Source: Coffea arabica
Lineage: Eukaryota; Streptophyta; Magnoliopsida; Gentianales; Rubiaceae
Reading direction: 5' to 3'
Assembly (NCBI RefSeq): GCF_036785885.1
Contig: NC_092312.1
Coordinates: 22,524,001-22,588,000 of the forward strand
DNA: 64,000 nucleotides
A program made the position numbers and the translations under genes. The notes beneath the pieces are model-generated. The model did not search any database, had not been told where the DNA came from, and worked only from the letters and a program-made list of their open reading frames with translations. Positions within the stretch are counted from its first letter, which is position 1, and each line of letters begins with the position of its first letter. Shown piece by piece: positions 36,934 through 48,462 of the stretch.

Positions 36934-37806
36934 ATATTTCCTTCTCAATTCGAATTATTACTTGCTCAACATCGATCCAGCACAATTAGTCTCAGAATTG
37001 GACTGCAACAATGGCCTATAATGGTCACTGACCATTCATTTGGAGATGGCTGGGATGCTTTCTGCGAACACAATAGCATTAAAAGACATGACATGCTATT
37101 ACTTCGCCATATTGGGAGTCTAATATTTGACATTATTCATTTTTCTGAACTACAGACCCAGGCTTACATGCGCTGGACAGCTCCCCTGCCAAATCTTTTG
37201 CAGACAAGCTTTTCTCCTTTACAAGGTTCAAACACCATACTACCTATCATATATTCTAATATATACAATATATTACTTCTAATTCGGTTCATGCTTCGTA
37301 ATTATTGTGAATAACTATTCAGGCGGTAGGCAACAGCATGTAGCTTCCTCAATGCAACCGGATCTCTATCAGAATTTATCAGCTTCTGTGTGCTTTTACC
37401 AAAATTTCCATTCAGCAACTCCGGACAGCTTGGTAAAAAAAAACCGCCCATATCTTCATTCTTTTAATCTCTTTTCAAAAAACCTTCTTCTCTTTCTGCA
37501 TACATTCTAATTTAAATCAATTACTACCAGCAAATCCCGCGCTTTGTTGATCATTTCGTAAATCACGAGAGAACTCCCACGTTGCTTATCAAAACTGGAT
37601 ATAGAACCACTCAGATTGGTGTCAAGCATTGCCGCCTTCAACGTAATTGGAGAACTTTCGTTCGTGAACACCAACTGCAACATAATGAAGTCCTTGTGTT
37701 TATTCCGGAATCAGAAACTGTCTTCACGATTTTAATCTTTGATGATACCGGTGTTGAAAAAATTTTCCCATGGTATCACACATTTAATATTTATTCGGAT
37801 GTCTAG
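36934..37806 (+). CDS. Protein with two B3 DNA-binding domains carried by the Helitron (5' exon unresolved)
   Basis: Exons 36934-37225, 37323-37432 and 37531-37806 join in frame. The first encodes a REM-type B3 fold: FPSQFELLL, ISLRIGLQQWPIMV, GDGWDAFCEHNSIKRHDMLL, LIFDIIHF. The last encodes a second, more diverged B3 fold: QIPRFVDHFV, TLLIKTGYRTTQIGV, NWRTFVREHQLQHNEVLVF, FTILIFD, ending at a TAG. A Q/S-rich linker joins them. The first exon starts in phase 0 at an acceptor, so at least one upstream coding exon is missing; a frame near 36222 (MQIFHRFFKPP) is a weak candidate. B3 proteins are plant nuclear DNA-binding factors. It is either a captured host gene or an accessory gene of this Helitron lineage. 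Confidence 0.7.
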
Positions 37807-38194
37807 AAATCCAACTTCAATATATGATGTACTCTGCTTATCATTAATTAAATAAAAACAATTTGCCATTTCCCATCAACTACAAGATTTACTTTCGTTA
37901 ATCGGTCAATGACAATATAAAAAATATATATATTCTTATGCCTCATTTTTTTAAAAAACAATTATACCCCATGTCTTCTTCCTGTGAAAAAATAAATTAT
38001 TTAAGCAACAGTAATGACAACATAAAAAAAAAATCCTTCGCCTATTTTTACTATTATGCATTACCAAAGTAGTCACATATTGCAGACTCATCAATCTTAA
38101 CAAATAAAACATACAATTTATTGGCTTTTGAATATTTTGTAACTCTTGTTATATTACCGCCAGTAAATTACGATTAAAGTGGGCATTACTGGGC

Positions 38195-38240
38195 ATAATA
38201 CATTCCTCCACCGCGCAACGCGCAGTGATTCCCCTCCTAG
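38195..38240 (+). other. Helitron 3' terminus: hairpin and CTAG
   Basis: A short GC hairpin, gcgc-aac-gcgc, lies about 14 bases before the terminal CCTCCTAG, with T as the next host base. This is the canonical right end of plant Helitrons. Confidence 0.8.
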
Positions 38241-39000
38241 TTCTTTTTAAACGAGCCAGGTGTGCAATTTCAAGGAGGTAGATGTGGAATGTACATCAAT
38301 TAGCAGTGTGACAATTGTCTCATCACAATTTGCTTTTTACAAAAGCCCTCAAGATATTTTGACGGCCCTCGAGATACTAAGCCCTTGTTTGGATTGCTTG
38401 TTTCCGTCGGAAAATATTGTCGTTTTCCGTAATCACATTTTCCTATCACCTTTTTTCCTCACATATATTAAATCGCTACAATAATTTTTTCATGAAAAAT
38501 GACGGAAAATGCAATCCAAACACAACCTAAATTTTGCTTAGTGATTAACATGTGTATCACATGATTAAGTTGTATTTTCTAGTTGGAGGAAGTATTCGGT
38601 CAGTTTAGATAATTTATGCTGAATTGTGTCCAACTGAGATTGAAATGGAAAAAAAAAAATATATCTCATCAGTTGCGTCAGCCTCCAAATCCTTTTGATT
38701 CACAGTAGATTATTTGTCAAATTTTATTTATTTGTATCATCAACATATTTTTTTAATTCATATATATTACATAAAAATAGCGTTGTAGTATTTTTTAGAA
38801 AATCATCCCAAATATTTATTTCGGTAAATAGAACATGCCCGATGCTCATCTGAGCTTTGCTGAAAGCAAATGCCTTGATACACCGCGCCTTAGGGAAAAA
38901 GAGAAAAACAAAAAAAAAGTGAAATTGTTAATGGACAAAAGGTGCACATGACTTCAATTAACTAAACAAGTTAATCAATCCATTTGTTCAAGATTTTGCG
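38241..39000. repeat. Dispersed repeat block R with a Tourist-like MITE
   Basis: This is the right-hand continuation of the R repeat broken by the Helitron. A 147-bp MITE (38381-38527) with inverted tips containing tgtttggattgc is flanked by TAA on both sides (38378-38380, 38528-38530), as in PIF/Harbinger MITEs. The copies at about 7465 and 39530 lack it. Around 38565 the block preserves the empty site of the M3 MITE seen at 7513. Confidence 0.65.
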
Positions 39001-39334
39001 TCATTCATCTTATTCCCATAAAACTATACTTTTTAATAATCTCACCCTTCGTAACATCACTAATCTCCCATAAAACACCCTTGGTCATTTGGAAGCTATC
39101 GATGGCACATTTTGTCACATCTACCTAAAAAAGGAGAGCAGTGTAATTTTCTATATTATAGGGCATTAAAATGTAATTATTAGAAACTTTGAGGCAGCTT
39201 TTTGATATGATCCCTTTTTTTTTTTTTTAAGGAAAAGAGATAGACAATAATAAAGATTAAGCAATTACAAGACGGGGCAAGAAGAGACCCTACAATTAGC
39301 ATCCAAAAGACTAATTGAGGGCACATGGGGGGTA
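39001..39334. repeat. Remnant of an M3-type MITE and AT-rich spacer
   Basis: Motifs such as ccataaaactatactttttaataatctcaccc and the tttgaggcagctttttgatatgatccc end match M3 elements, but one end is lost. A T run and a short unremarkable stretch follow. There is no gene. Confidence 0.45.
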
Positions 39335-40069
39335 CTGCTAAGTTCTTCTCCCATTACACCGCACATAGTACGGTGTCGTGAGACGCGAATTCGAGCCAGG
39401 CTGGGCTCGTTCTTTTCTTCTTCAATGAGATAGGCGCACATGTACATTAATCAGCAGTTTGATAACTGTCTCGTCACAATGGGCTTTTCACTTTAGGCCA
39501 CAGAATAAGTAGATCTTATTTTGAGAGCCCACGAGGATACTCATCTCGCTTAGTGATTAACGTCTGTATTTTCTAGTTGAAGCAAGAAACTGGTCAGTTT
39601 AGATAATTTATGCCCAACTATTTCCAACTGAGATTGAGATGGAAAAAGATATCTCATCAGTTGCGTCAACCTCCAAATACTTTTGATTGGTGGTAGATTA
39701 TTTTCCAAACTTTATTTAATTGCATTATGAACATATTTTCTGACTACCCTTTTATTTCACACATATATATATATATATATATCTCATTAAAACAGTATTA
39801 ATGGATAATTTACTATCCAAACACAATTCATATTTTTTTTTTCAATAAATAGAAAATGCACAATGCTTATCTGAGCTTTGCCGAAAGCAAATGCCCTGAT
39901 GCACCGCTCTTCAGGGAGAGAAAAAAAAACAGAAGAAATTGTTAATGGACAAAAGGTGCACGACTTCTAGTAAATAAACAAGGTAATCAATCCATTTATT
40001 CCATCCATCTTGTTCGGATTGATTTCCAGTTGCATGGTCAGAATTTTAAAAATCGATGCGTCTGGTGTT
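39335..40069. repeat. Dispersed repeat block R directly joined to gene C's 3' end
   Basis: This is a full R copy (tactgctaagttcttctccc through gttgcatggtcagaatttt) with an (AT)n tract near 39764-39781. Unlike the other units, the R block abuts the dioxygenase stop codon within about 20 bases. The 3' flank seen at genes B, D and E has been deleted here. Confidence 0.6.
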
Positions 40070-41353
40070 TTAGACGCCACAATAGGCCTTCAGTGGATTT
40101 TGAGCTTTCCGACCCTCATCTGTGCTTGTGAATCGTAGAAAACCAAAATTGTCGAATGGCTTATATAACAAGGGGTGTTCATCGTCAACCAGCTCCGTTG
40201 GTGCCTCTACCAATTTCTTGCAATAGGCAAACTGTGCAATCGAATACCTTCCTTTTCCCTTCATAGTTACTCTATGAAATGGGGAGTGCGCTCTACCGTT
40301 GCTCCACACCTGCATTTCATAAATGTATACAATCAAAATGTATCCACTATAGATGTCAGTATTTACAACAAAAATACCGAAAGTTAATGGCACAAATGCC
40401 ATGCCAACATTAGGTAGGAAACATCTGTGAGGCCATTATTGAATCAAGTTTTCTAATTGAACAAGATTGCAATGTTGTAACTAAGTTTAATATGATTCAG
40501 GCTTGCAGATTTAATGACAAAAAAAAAAAAAATATCTCACCGAGAATGCGTCTCCAGCCATGATTACTACGGAGGAAGGAGGAAAATCAACAGGAATCCA
40601 GCTTCCATTCTTCAACTGAACTTCTAAACCATCGGCATCACTCTGTTGAAGTATGGTTATGAAGTTCTTGTCGGTATGAGGAAGAACACCGACATTCGTC
40701 TCATTCTGTTCAGGTACTCTGTACTTTGTGAATCTAACAATATAAGTCACTGATCCCACATGAGATTCGTGGTACTTCTCCACTCCATAACTTTCAAACA
40801 CCAATTTGCTCACCATTTTATCTAATTCTGCTGCTTGATTTGCATAGCAGTGCAACAGTTCACTAGTCATGGCAGGGCATATTCAAAGGGGAAAAAAAAA
40901 GGTAAGCATTTCGGATATGAATAATGCATAGTAACAATAAACTATTAGAAGAATTACATATTAATGGAAACAAGTTTACCAGAAATGGTTATTTTTGGAG
41001 GGCCACATCTGATTTGTGAACTTCTGGACTGCTTCAAGATTTATTTCATCTTCAATGCTTGTGCTTTCGTAGAGGGGCAGGTAGGGATTTGGCCCATAAT
41101 AACCAAAAAGGGGAGTTTGAGAAGTGTTTTGGACTTTAATCTCCAACGGGAGGTTAAACAAATCTTGCAGCTCAGAGAATATGGAATCACTAACCTCTGA
41201 AGGATACTTATCATGAACAGCTATGAAACAGCCATACTCTTCAAATGCCCGTGTGACTGTGTTTCGCGCTTCAGTCCAAGAATCTTTTCCAGATCTTAGG
41301 ATTTCCTCCGTCAAATTTATGACCGGAAGCCTGATATTTGAAGCGGAATCCAT
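40070..41353 (-). CDS. AOP-like 2-oxoglutarate/Fe(II)-dependent dioxygenase, gene C
   Basis: Exons 41353-40980, 40862-40541 and 40309-40070 join in frame to 311 residues (donors GTAAAC and GTGAGA; acceptors CTAG and GCAG). Iron ligands are H187-T-D189 and H244; the 2-oxoglutarate contact is R253-Y-S255. N-terminal landmarks are RLPVINLTEEIL, the EEYGCFIAVHD block, LPLEIKVQNTS and LYESTSIED; the C-terminus is KAYCGV. The protein has the normal length for the family. Exon 1 differs from gene D at three residues. Its 3' flank is truncated by the R repeat, so its polyadenylation signal must differ from those of D and E. The substrate is unknown. Confidence 0.85.
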
Positions 41354-41357
41354 GGTT

Positions 41358-41500
41358 TTACGCAGCCTCTTTCCTCACACGCACTTCCCTGTCGTTCAAT
41401 TTAGCTCGATCAATTAACAATAAGGGCTAGCCATTGCTGGTATTTGAAGAGCCAATAGGTTAAACAATTCAGATTAGGTGTTGGGTTAAACAATTCATGC
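41358..41500 (-). promoter_or_regulatory. Promoter region of gene C
   Basis: The block ctagccattgctggtatttg aligns with the D and E promoters, but the TATA-like word on the minus strand is TTCAAATA rather than TTTAAATA (about 41440-41447). A second partial copy of the ggttaaacaattca end follows in tandem. Confidence 0.4.
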
Positions 41501-42915
41501 TTAGGTGTTGCGAGAACCGCTAAGTTCTTTTCCAATTACACAGTAATACACGGTACAATTTCAACGAGGTAGGTGTGGAGGGAGAAGGGCAGGAACGGTT
41601 GCAGGTAGCAACTGCTCCGGGTAGGGGAGGATAAAAAAACCCGTCGGTCCAAAAAATGATGAAATCAATCCGATTCGATCCGAAAAATAGGATATTCGAT
41701 CCGATTTTTCTTAGCGGGACAGATGAGGGTCGGGTACCCACAAAAATCGGGTACGGATACGGATTATAAAAATAAAAACTCGCAGGGTATATTTTACAAA
41801 TATTAAAAAATTAGGGATTGTAATTTTTAATTCTAAGTGCAAGTGAAGTGGCTCACAGCCTTATATTCTAATCCTATATTTCCACCTCTTCTCATCTTGT
41901 TTGAAGAAAGCGAATATTCTCAGTGAAATATGAACCAAATGAACAAAATGAAAAACAACTCTGTTATAAAAATTGTTTATCCCTTTCAACCTTTTTATTT
42001 TTATTCTACCTCCATCAATCTTTCCTACAAATTTTGCATCAATTCAATCAAAGATTTGTGTTTGGAGTTTCAATTTTCTGTTTGCTAGATAATTAAAACA
42101 TTTGTGTGTTTCATTTATTTATTTATTCGATTTATTTTATTGCAATTATGTCTCTTAAATTTGTCACTTTTATTTAGTGTAAGAAATTTATTTTTCTTTT
42201 TCATCACCTTTAATACCATAAGGTCTATTCCAAGGATGTAAAGAAGTTGGGAAAGATTTTTTAAGATTATTTTGGTTATATTTTTCCCAAAAATAATTAA
42301 TTCTATTCAATTCTTTTCCAAACTTGATTTCACAATCGACTTATTTGGGATGCAATCTTGTACCATAACATCCTTAAGGAAGTTGGGGAAGTTGCCAAAT
42401 ACTTATTATCCTTGTGTTTGTTGTGTTGTAGAAGGATGAACTGTGTGAGAATAGTGATGTACTCAAAATTATTATGAAACTTCGTTTTGTCCATTAATTC
42501 TAATATGTACTAAATTTATGAGATCGATTTGATTGTTGGATGAAATGTGTGAGAATGGTAATGTATGGATTTTAATTACAATATCTCTACCAATATTAAT
42601 TGGAAAAGCATGTTTTTTTTTTATTGAAAAACATGTTGATATTAAGTGGAAAATAATTTTTTTTATTGAAAATTAGTTTTTTAGAGGCGGGTATCCTATG
42701 ACTCGTCCCTTTTTTTCGGGTACCTGAAAACAATAGGAGTGGGTTAGGGTCGCAAAATGGCTGATCCGATATATTATGATCGGATCAGCCAAATCATGTT
42801 AGGGGCGGGTACCTGACCTGTGTCCAACCCTAGTTCTTGGCAATTTACGGTCAAGATTTGGCCAAAAAAAAAATGTAAAGTAAAGCAAAAAGGGGATAGC
42901 TGCCAATCTAGTTTT
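41501..42915. repeat. R fragment followed by a gggtacc-rich hAT-like element
   Basis: After a short R piece (41510-41590), 41615-42832 is bounded by GC-rich tips with repeated cgggta/gatccga words. It ends gtgtccaaccctag, a common end of plant hAT-type non-autonomous elements. The core is AT-rich and non-coding. I could not match a target duplication at the left end. Confidence 0.4.
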
Positions 42916-43553
42916 GCCCTCCAACTGTTAAGCATATCCCTTTGCACCCTCAAACTTGCAAAATGGTATATCCTCACCCTTTTGGCTAGAAATAATTTTA
43001 GAAACCTCTGTTGACATTTATGTTAATATCATTTAGGATATCTAAAGTTTCAAAAATATCACTAACCTCCCATAAAACTATACCTTTGTAATAATCTCAC
43101 CCTCGTATTATTAAAAAATTCTTAAAATAATCAGTTAGCAAGAGAGATATATTTTTCTCCCAATTCTACCCTTTTGTATTGTCTTACATTGAATTTTCTA
43201 CTAAGTTGACTATAATATAAGATTTACATGTTTTACCTAAAAATTTTCTCTTCTATAATGTTTTGCCTATATATTGTTAAAGTAGTGAAGAGAGTTTTAT
43301 TAATTTTGTATCCTATGATAGTGATTAATAGCGTCATCTCACTGATATAGGAGTTAAGTGATATTTTAAAAATTTCAAAAGTGTCAGAGTGATATTACTA
43401 CAAACCTTGGGAGAGGTTTCTGACATTATCTCTAGCCAAAAGTGTAAAAAATATACCCATTTTACAAGTTTGGGGAATATGTGTGTGTACTTGATAATTG
43501 GAGGTTAAAGGTTGATCAACTATATATTTTGAGAGCCATTCAGACTTTTTGCC
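42916..43553. mobile_element. Truncated composite M2/M3 element
   Basis: It is homologous to 58340-58988, but the left M2 tip is missing; sequence starts at the ccctccaactgttaag part of the arm. The right tip cattcagactttttgcct is kept. The M3-type tips lie inside at about 42988 and 43437. It marks the left edge of the D/E segmental duplication. Confidence 0.65.
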
Positions 43554-44081
43554 TAATTTAATTCGATCAATGTCTTCAATGCACTCTCGTAACTCATATC
43601 AAAGTATAAATAACTCATCATAATTTTTTATTGTAAAATGAGAATTTGAGTCCAAAATTTTCACATGGAGAGATAGGTTGAATTGTACAGGGAAGAGCGC
43701 ATAAGTGAGGCTCTTGCTTGTAATTTAGGCCCTGTTCAGGCTGTAATCTGTTTCTTGCACCCTACCAATAAACATTGAATTTCTTTCTTTTGCCAGAAAG
43801 AAAATTGATTTATTTATTACTTCTCGGCAGAAAACAGATAGTGCATTACAATAAATTATTTCATAGAATAATCCATAACATCTTCTAGAAAGCTACTCCA
43901 TAACATCTTCTAGAAAAAGTGGGCACAAAAGGGGAGAAGTATATACATCGACGGAACAGAAGACAAAAGCGTTTCATCCATCTCGACAAACATGTCTACA
44001 CAACGGTTGCGAATGGATGAGAAATGACAGCCCATTATTGCACAAAAGGACTGCAGTCTTGCGATCATTAAAAATCGTGTT
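43554..44081 (-). other. 3' flank of gene D
   Basis: This is shared almost unchanged with 58989-59515 downstream of gene E. AATAAA words on the minus strand lie at 43809-43818, about 270 bases past the stop, and fit a polyadenylation signal. A 20-base unit (cataacatcttctagaaa) is repeated in tandem near 43876-43918. Confidence 0.55.
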
Positions 44082-45382
44082 TTAGATGCCACAGTAGGCC
44101 TTCAGTGGATTTTGAGTTTTCCGACCCTCATCTGTGCTTATGAATCCGAGAAAACCAAGATTGTCGAATGGCTTATATAATAAGGGGTGTTCATCGTCAA
44201 CCAGCTCCGTTGGTGCCTCTACCAATTTCTTGCAATAGGCAAACTGTGCAATCGAATACCTTCCTTTTCCCTTCACAGTTACTCTATGAAATGGGGAATG
44301 CACTCTACCGTTGCTCCACACCTGCATTTCAAAAATGTATACAATGTATTAATATCCACTAGAGATGTCAGTATTTACAACAAAAATACCTAAAGTTAAT
44401 GGCACAAATGCCATGCCAACATTCTAGATGATTTAGGTAGAAAACATCTGTGCGGCTTTTTTCCAACTTAGATAATGTATGGCGAAGCCATTATTGAATC
44501 CAGTTTTCTAATTGAGCCAGATTGCAATGTTGTAACTAAGTTTGATATGATTCAGGCTTGCAGATTTAGTGAAAAAAAGAAAATATCTCACCGAGAATGC
44601 ATCTCCAGCCATGATTACTACGGAGAAAGGAGGAAAGTCAACAGGAATCCAGCTTCCATTCTTCAACTGAACTTCTAAACCATCAACTTCATTCTGTTGA
44701 AGTATGGTTATGAAGTTCTTGTCAGTATGAGGACGAACACCGAGATTAGTCTCATTCTGTTCGGGTGCTCTGTACTTTGCTAATCTAAGAAAATAAGTCA
44801 CTGATCCCACATGAGATTCGTGGTACTTCTCCACACCGTAACTTTCAAACACCAATTTGCTCACCATTTTATCTAATTCTGCTACTTGATTTGCATAGCA
44901 GTGCAACAGTTCACTAGTCATGGAAACAGGATATTCAAAAAAAAAAAAAAAAAAAAAAAGCACTTCGGATATGAATAATGAATAGCATATTAATGGAAAA
45001 AGGTTTACCAGAAATGGTTATTTTTGGAGGGCCACATCTGATTTGTGAACTTCTGGACTGCTTCAAGATTTATTGCATCTTCAATGCTCGTGCTTTCGTA
45101 GAGGGGCAGGTAGGGATTTGGCCCATAATAACCAAAGAGGGGAGTTTGAGAAGTGTTTTGGACTTTAATCTCCAACGGGAGGTGAAACAAATCTTGCAGC
45201 TCAGAGAATATGGAATCACTAACCTCTGAAGGATACTTATCATGAACAGCTATGAAACAGCCATACTCTTCAAATGCCCGTGTGACTGTGTTTCGCGCTT
45301 CGGTCCAAGAATCTTTTCCAGATCGTAGGATTTCTTCCGTCAAATTTATGACGGGAAGCCTGATATTTGACACGGAATCCAT
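44082..45382 (-). CDS. AOP-like 2-oxoglutarate/Fe(II)-dependent dioxygenase, gene D
   Basis: Exons 45382-45009, 44913-44592 and 44321-44082 have lengths identical to gene C (374, 322 and 240 bases) and join in frame to 311 residues. H187-T-D189, H244 and R253-Y-S255 are present. It differs from gene C mainly before the HTD motif (LGVRPHTDK here, VGVLPHTDK in C), at QQNEVDGLEV, and at the C-terminus (KAYCGI). A long A run lies just upstream of the exon 2 acceptor (about 44938-44959). The gene lies in a block of about 2.6 kb that is duplicated around gene E. No break was seen, so it is probably functional. Confidence 0.85.
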
Positions 45383-45384
45383 GG

Positions 45385-45520
45385 TTTTATGCAGCCTCTT
45401 TCCTTATACGCACTCCCCCTTAATTAGCTCAATTTAGCTTGAACAGTTAACAATGACGGCTAGCCAGCGCTGGTATTTAAAGAGCCAAGAAAGAAGATAA
45501 AACAGTGGGCAGCCAATAAA
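45385..45520 (-). promoter_or_regulatory. Promoter of gene D
   Basis: A TATA-like TTTAAATA lies at 45474-45481 on the minus strand, about 95 bases before the ATG, inside a block (ctagccagcgctggtatttaaag) shared exactly with gene E. Confidence 0.55.
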
Positions 45521-46842
45521 ATAAATTAGAAAAACTTCGCCTAAGGTTTAACCAATTTTGCATTTTACCCCCTAATGTTATATTTTTCTTACTTTATCTC
45601 CAAAACCAATAGTTAAATATTTTTTAATAAAAATATCAAAAAGACATGTACATCCCTTGAGGTTAACTCCAATATATGTCCTCAAGGTATAATGCATTTT
45701 GCACTTTTCACTCAAATATCAATTTTTTTTAATTTATCTATTTGTCCTTAAAATCACTCAAGACATATAATATTTAAAATTATCAATATTTCTAACATAA
45801 TAATAAAATAAGACTTTTGCGGTTCCAATATAAGACTTTTGCGGTTGCGGCTGGACCGCCGCATTCTACATCCTTCGCGCAGCCAAACGGGAATAAATTT
45901 GCCACGTCGGGTCACATTCCCAACCATGGTCTACACGTGTAGCAAAAATAGTCACAACCACACTCCCAGACCCGTACCAATAATGCCTCAATAAGTACAC
46001 AAAATTAACCGGCGCCGCACTAATAAATACACAAAATAAACTGCCTCAATAATTTTGTAACTTCCATTCGTGAGAGTTTTGTAACCAGTTGCCAATTTAG
46101 TTGCTGGTGGCTGGTTACTGTACTAATTATCACAATAGTAAAGGTTTGTTGAATGTTCTTAATTTGTGTTATAGTTTGACATCTTACTTTTTTCGTTCAT
46201 GGAATTACTATATGAATGGGACATAAATAACATTTGCAGCTAGTGAAATTCATTATGGTATATGCCTGTGATTGTTTTTGTAAAGTGAAGTGGGAATATA
46301 TTGATCAAGCTGGTTGACGGCATTTGAATTTGATCAAGTGAAGTGGGGATATATTAATCTGCTAATTAGATTTTGACCCTCGATTTGAAGATTTTTTGAG
46401 GAAGGAATAAGAGTACCTACTAGTTCCTTCCCTAGAAGAAGGGCCAAAACCATCATCTCATGATCGCTTTCAAAGCAGCAAGTGGGGAACGGCATCCCGT
46501 CTGGAGACGGCATCGACCACCACATTGCGTGAAAGATTCAGAACATTTACACATACCACCGACGACTTTGACAATAAGAAAGGCCCTCTTTGTCAATGCA
46601 TAATGACGTTGCTTGCCGTTGCGAAATTCGTAGGAGGGCTATCCAGTGGCTGTGGACCTCGAAATATGCGCTGTGTGAGGATGGGATTTGACAATTTGCA
46701 GGAGTTCTATGCTGGTACAGATCAGGGAGAACGAGAGGAAGTGATAATGGTGGCGTTTGCGGTGGTTCCTGACTGCAGAAGAGAGGGTGGTGGCGTCAGC
46801 CCTGCCGAAGCGAAGATGTAATGTCAACGGATTGGGTTTGGG
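45521..46842. other. Intergenic region without a recognised gene
   Basis: AT-rich DNA to about 45815 is followed by a GC-richer stretch (about 45820-46030). From about 46370 to 46820 the composition is more gene-like, and frames of 60-100 codons are open on both strands, for example minus 46334-46525 (HEMMVLALLLGKELVGTLIP). None has a domain I recognise. It may hold a decayed gene fragment. Confidence 0.35.
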
Positions 46843-47380
46843 TAGGCCTGTCAACGGGTCGGGTCTAGACCCGGATCCGGAGCGGATCCGTGAAATTATT
46901 GTGGGTATGGGTAGGGATTTAATTCCGTTTTCCGGATCCGGATCCGGATCCGTTTTGTCAAACAAAAAAACGGGTCGGATACGGAATATAGTATTCCGGC
47001 CCGTATTATACCCGGATCCGGATATAAATGAATTAATAATTTTAAATATATATATTTATCAATATAATTTGATTAGAGTGATGTATTTTAATAAAGTTAA
47101 TTTGATTTCTTTTCTTATTTGGTTTTTTCTTTGCATTAGTTAAAAATTAGTTTACAAATATATTTTTTTTCATTTTTATTAGAAATTATAAATTTTGCTA
47201 AATTTGTTCGGGTAGACCCGGATCCGGATCCGGGACCCGCCGGACCCGCCGGATCCGGATCCGGAACATAGAATAAAAGACCCGTCGGGTAAACGGGTCG
47301 GGTCCGGGTCCGGCATAGTAATTCGGGTCCGGGTCCGGAATAATGAATTCCGGCCCGGACCCGACCCGTTGACAGCCCTA
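46843..47380. mobile_element. hAT-type MITE with GGATCC-rich arms
   Basis: The tips TAGGCCTGTCAACGGGTCGG and the inverse of ccgacccgttgacagcccta pair. The 8-bp flanks are identical, ggtttggg (46835-46842 and 47381-47388), which is diagnostic of hAT elements. The arms are dense in ggatccggatccgg and cgggtccgggtcc repeats around an AT-rich core. It is non-coding. Confidence 0.85.
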
Positions 47381-47462
47381 GGTTTGGGGATCGCTTAGCT
47401 ATACTTGTATGGGATTTGACCCGAATACCCGAAGACTCTTGAACTTATTCTTTCGAATCTAG

Positions 47463-48462
47463 GGGCCTGTTAGAAATAGAGTTTTTTATCAAGTTTTTTA
47501 GTTACTAGTTTTTTAATAACTTTAGCTATAAGAATTCAAAAAAATTTATCAAGTTTTTTAACCTACACACTTCAAAATATCTAATACACAAAAAACTTTT
47601 TCTTTTCTTCTTCTTTCTCCTCCACCCCGATCCACCACACCTTCATCGCCGGTTACCACCTCCGCTGCTGCTTCCGGTGCCGACCTTCCTTTTTTTTTTT
47701 CCTTTCTCCCTCTCCCCCTTCCCCTCTCCATTTGACCGATCTGCAACCTCTCTCTTTTTTTTTTTTTTCTCTCCCTCTCCCTCTCTTTCCCTCCCCTCTC
47801 CCCTCTCCTCCCCCTCCCCTCCCTGGCCACCCTCCCCCTTCCTCTAGCTGCAATCTAGTTGCCAGACCGCATCTGCGATCTAGTCACGCGACTACATTGG
47901 GCAAAGGGGCATGGGGAAGGGGAGGAGAGTAGGAAATGGGAGGAGAGGGGGAGAGAAAAAAAAATAAAAATAAAAGAAAAAACCATGGCTGCTGGTTCTC
48001 TGCCTTCGGGAGGGAGAGGGGGAGGGTGAAGGGGAGTAGAGGGGGAGAGGAAGAAGAGGGGAAGAGAAAAAGAAAAAAAATGGGTAAGACCGTTGCTAGT
48101 TCTTCAACACTAGAGGCTGAGATGGCGGGGGAGGGGGAAGGAAGAAGAAGAGAGGAAAGAAAAGAAAAAGGAAAGAAAGAAAAAGAAAAAGAAAGTAAAG
48201 AAAAAAAAAATTATGGACCATCTTCTGGTTCTTCAATGTTGGAGATAGAGGTGACAGGGGAGGGGAGGGGGAGGGGGAAGGAAGAAAAAGAAGAAGAAGA
48301 GAGGAAAGAAAAGAAAAAGGAAAGAAAGAAAAAGAAAAAGAAAGAGAAAAAAAAAGAAAAGGAATAAAAACTTTTTCATCTTAAAAAATTTTTTCAAAAA
48401 CTTCTACAGTGCACTACAGTAAAGTTTAAACAAACTTCCAAAAAAGTTCCAAATGGAGCACA
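47463..48462. mobile_element. Element with opposed pyrimidine- and purine-rich halves
   Basis: The left part (47590-47860) is almost pure C/T; the right part (47930-48365) is almost pure G/A. The right half repeats a unit of about 135 bases (gttcttca, gagatggcggggg, then a GA/GAAA run) two to three times. The tips (cctgttagaaatagag; ttccaaatggagc) are weakly inverted, like the element at 9291-10745. Long frames in it (for example 47936-48367) are low-complexity K/E/G strings, not genes. Confidence 0.5.

Larger units (their letters stand above)
20516..38240 (+). mobile_element. Autonomous-type Helitron with RepHel, RPA1-like and B3 genes
   Basis: The 3' end is clear: a GCGC-AAC-GCGC hairpin at about 38213-38223, then CTAG at 38237-38240 followed by T. 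The R repeat is cut in two by it: the left part stops near 20515 and resumes at 38241. The first bases after the left break are TC at 20516-20517, but the preceding base is G rather than the usual A, so the 5' end is approximate. The 5' region has the gacgtggc and cattggttgattgg blocks often seen in plant Helitrons. The element contains an inserted solo LTR, tandem micro-exon units, and genes on the plus strand for a RepHel transposase, an RPA1-like protein and a two-B3 protein. Confidence 0.75.

Noticed and set aside
46525-46821. 98-codon plus-strand frame
   Set aside because: No domain, no splice context, and overlapping frames are open on the other strand; kept only as a possible decayed fragment.
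47558-48367. Long frames on both strands in the purine/pyrimidine element
   Set aside because: The products are low-complexity K/E/G or R/G/E strings caused by base composition, not codon selection.
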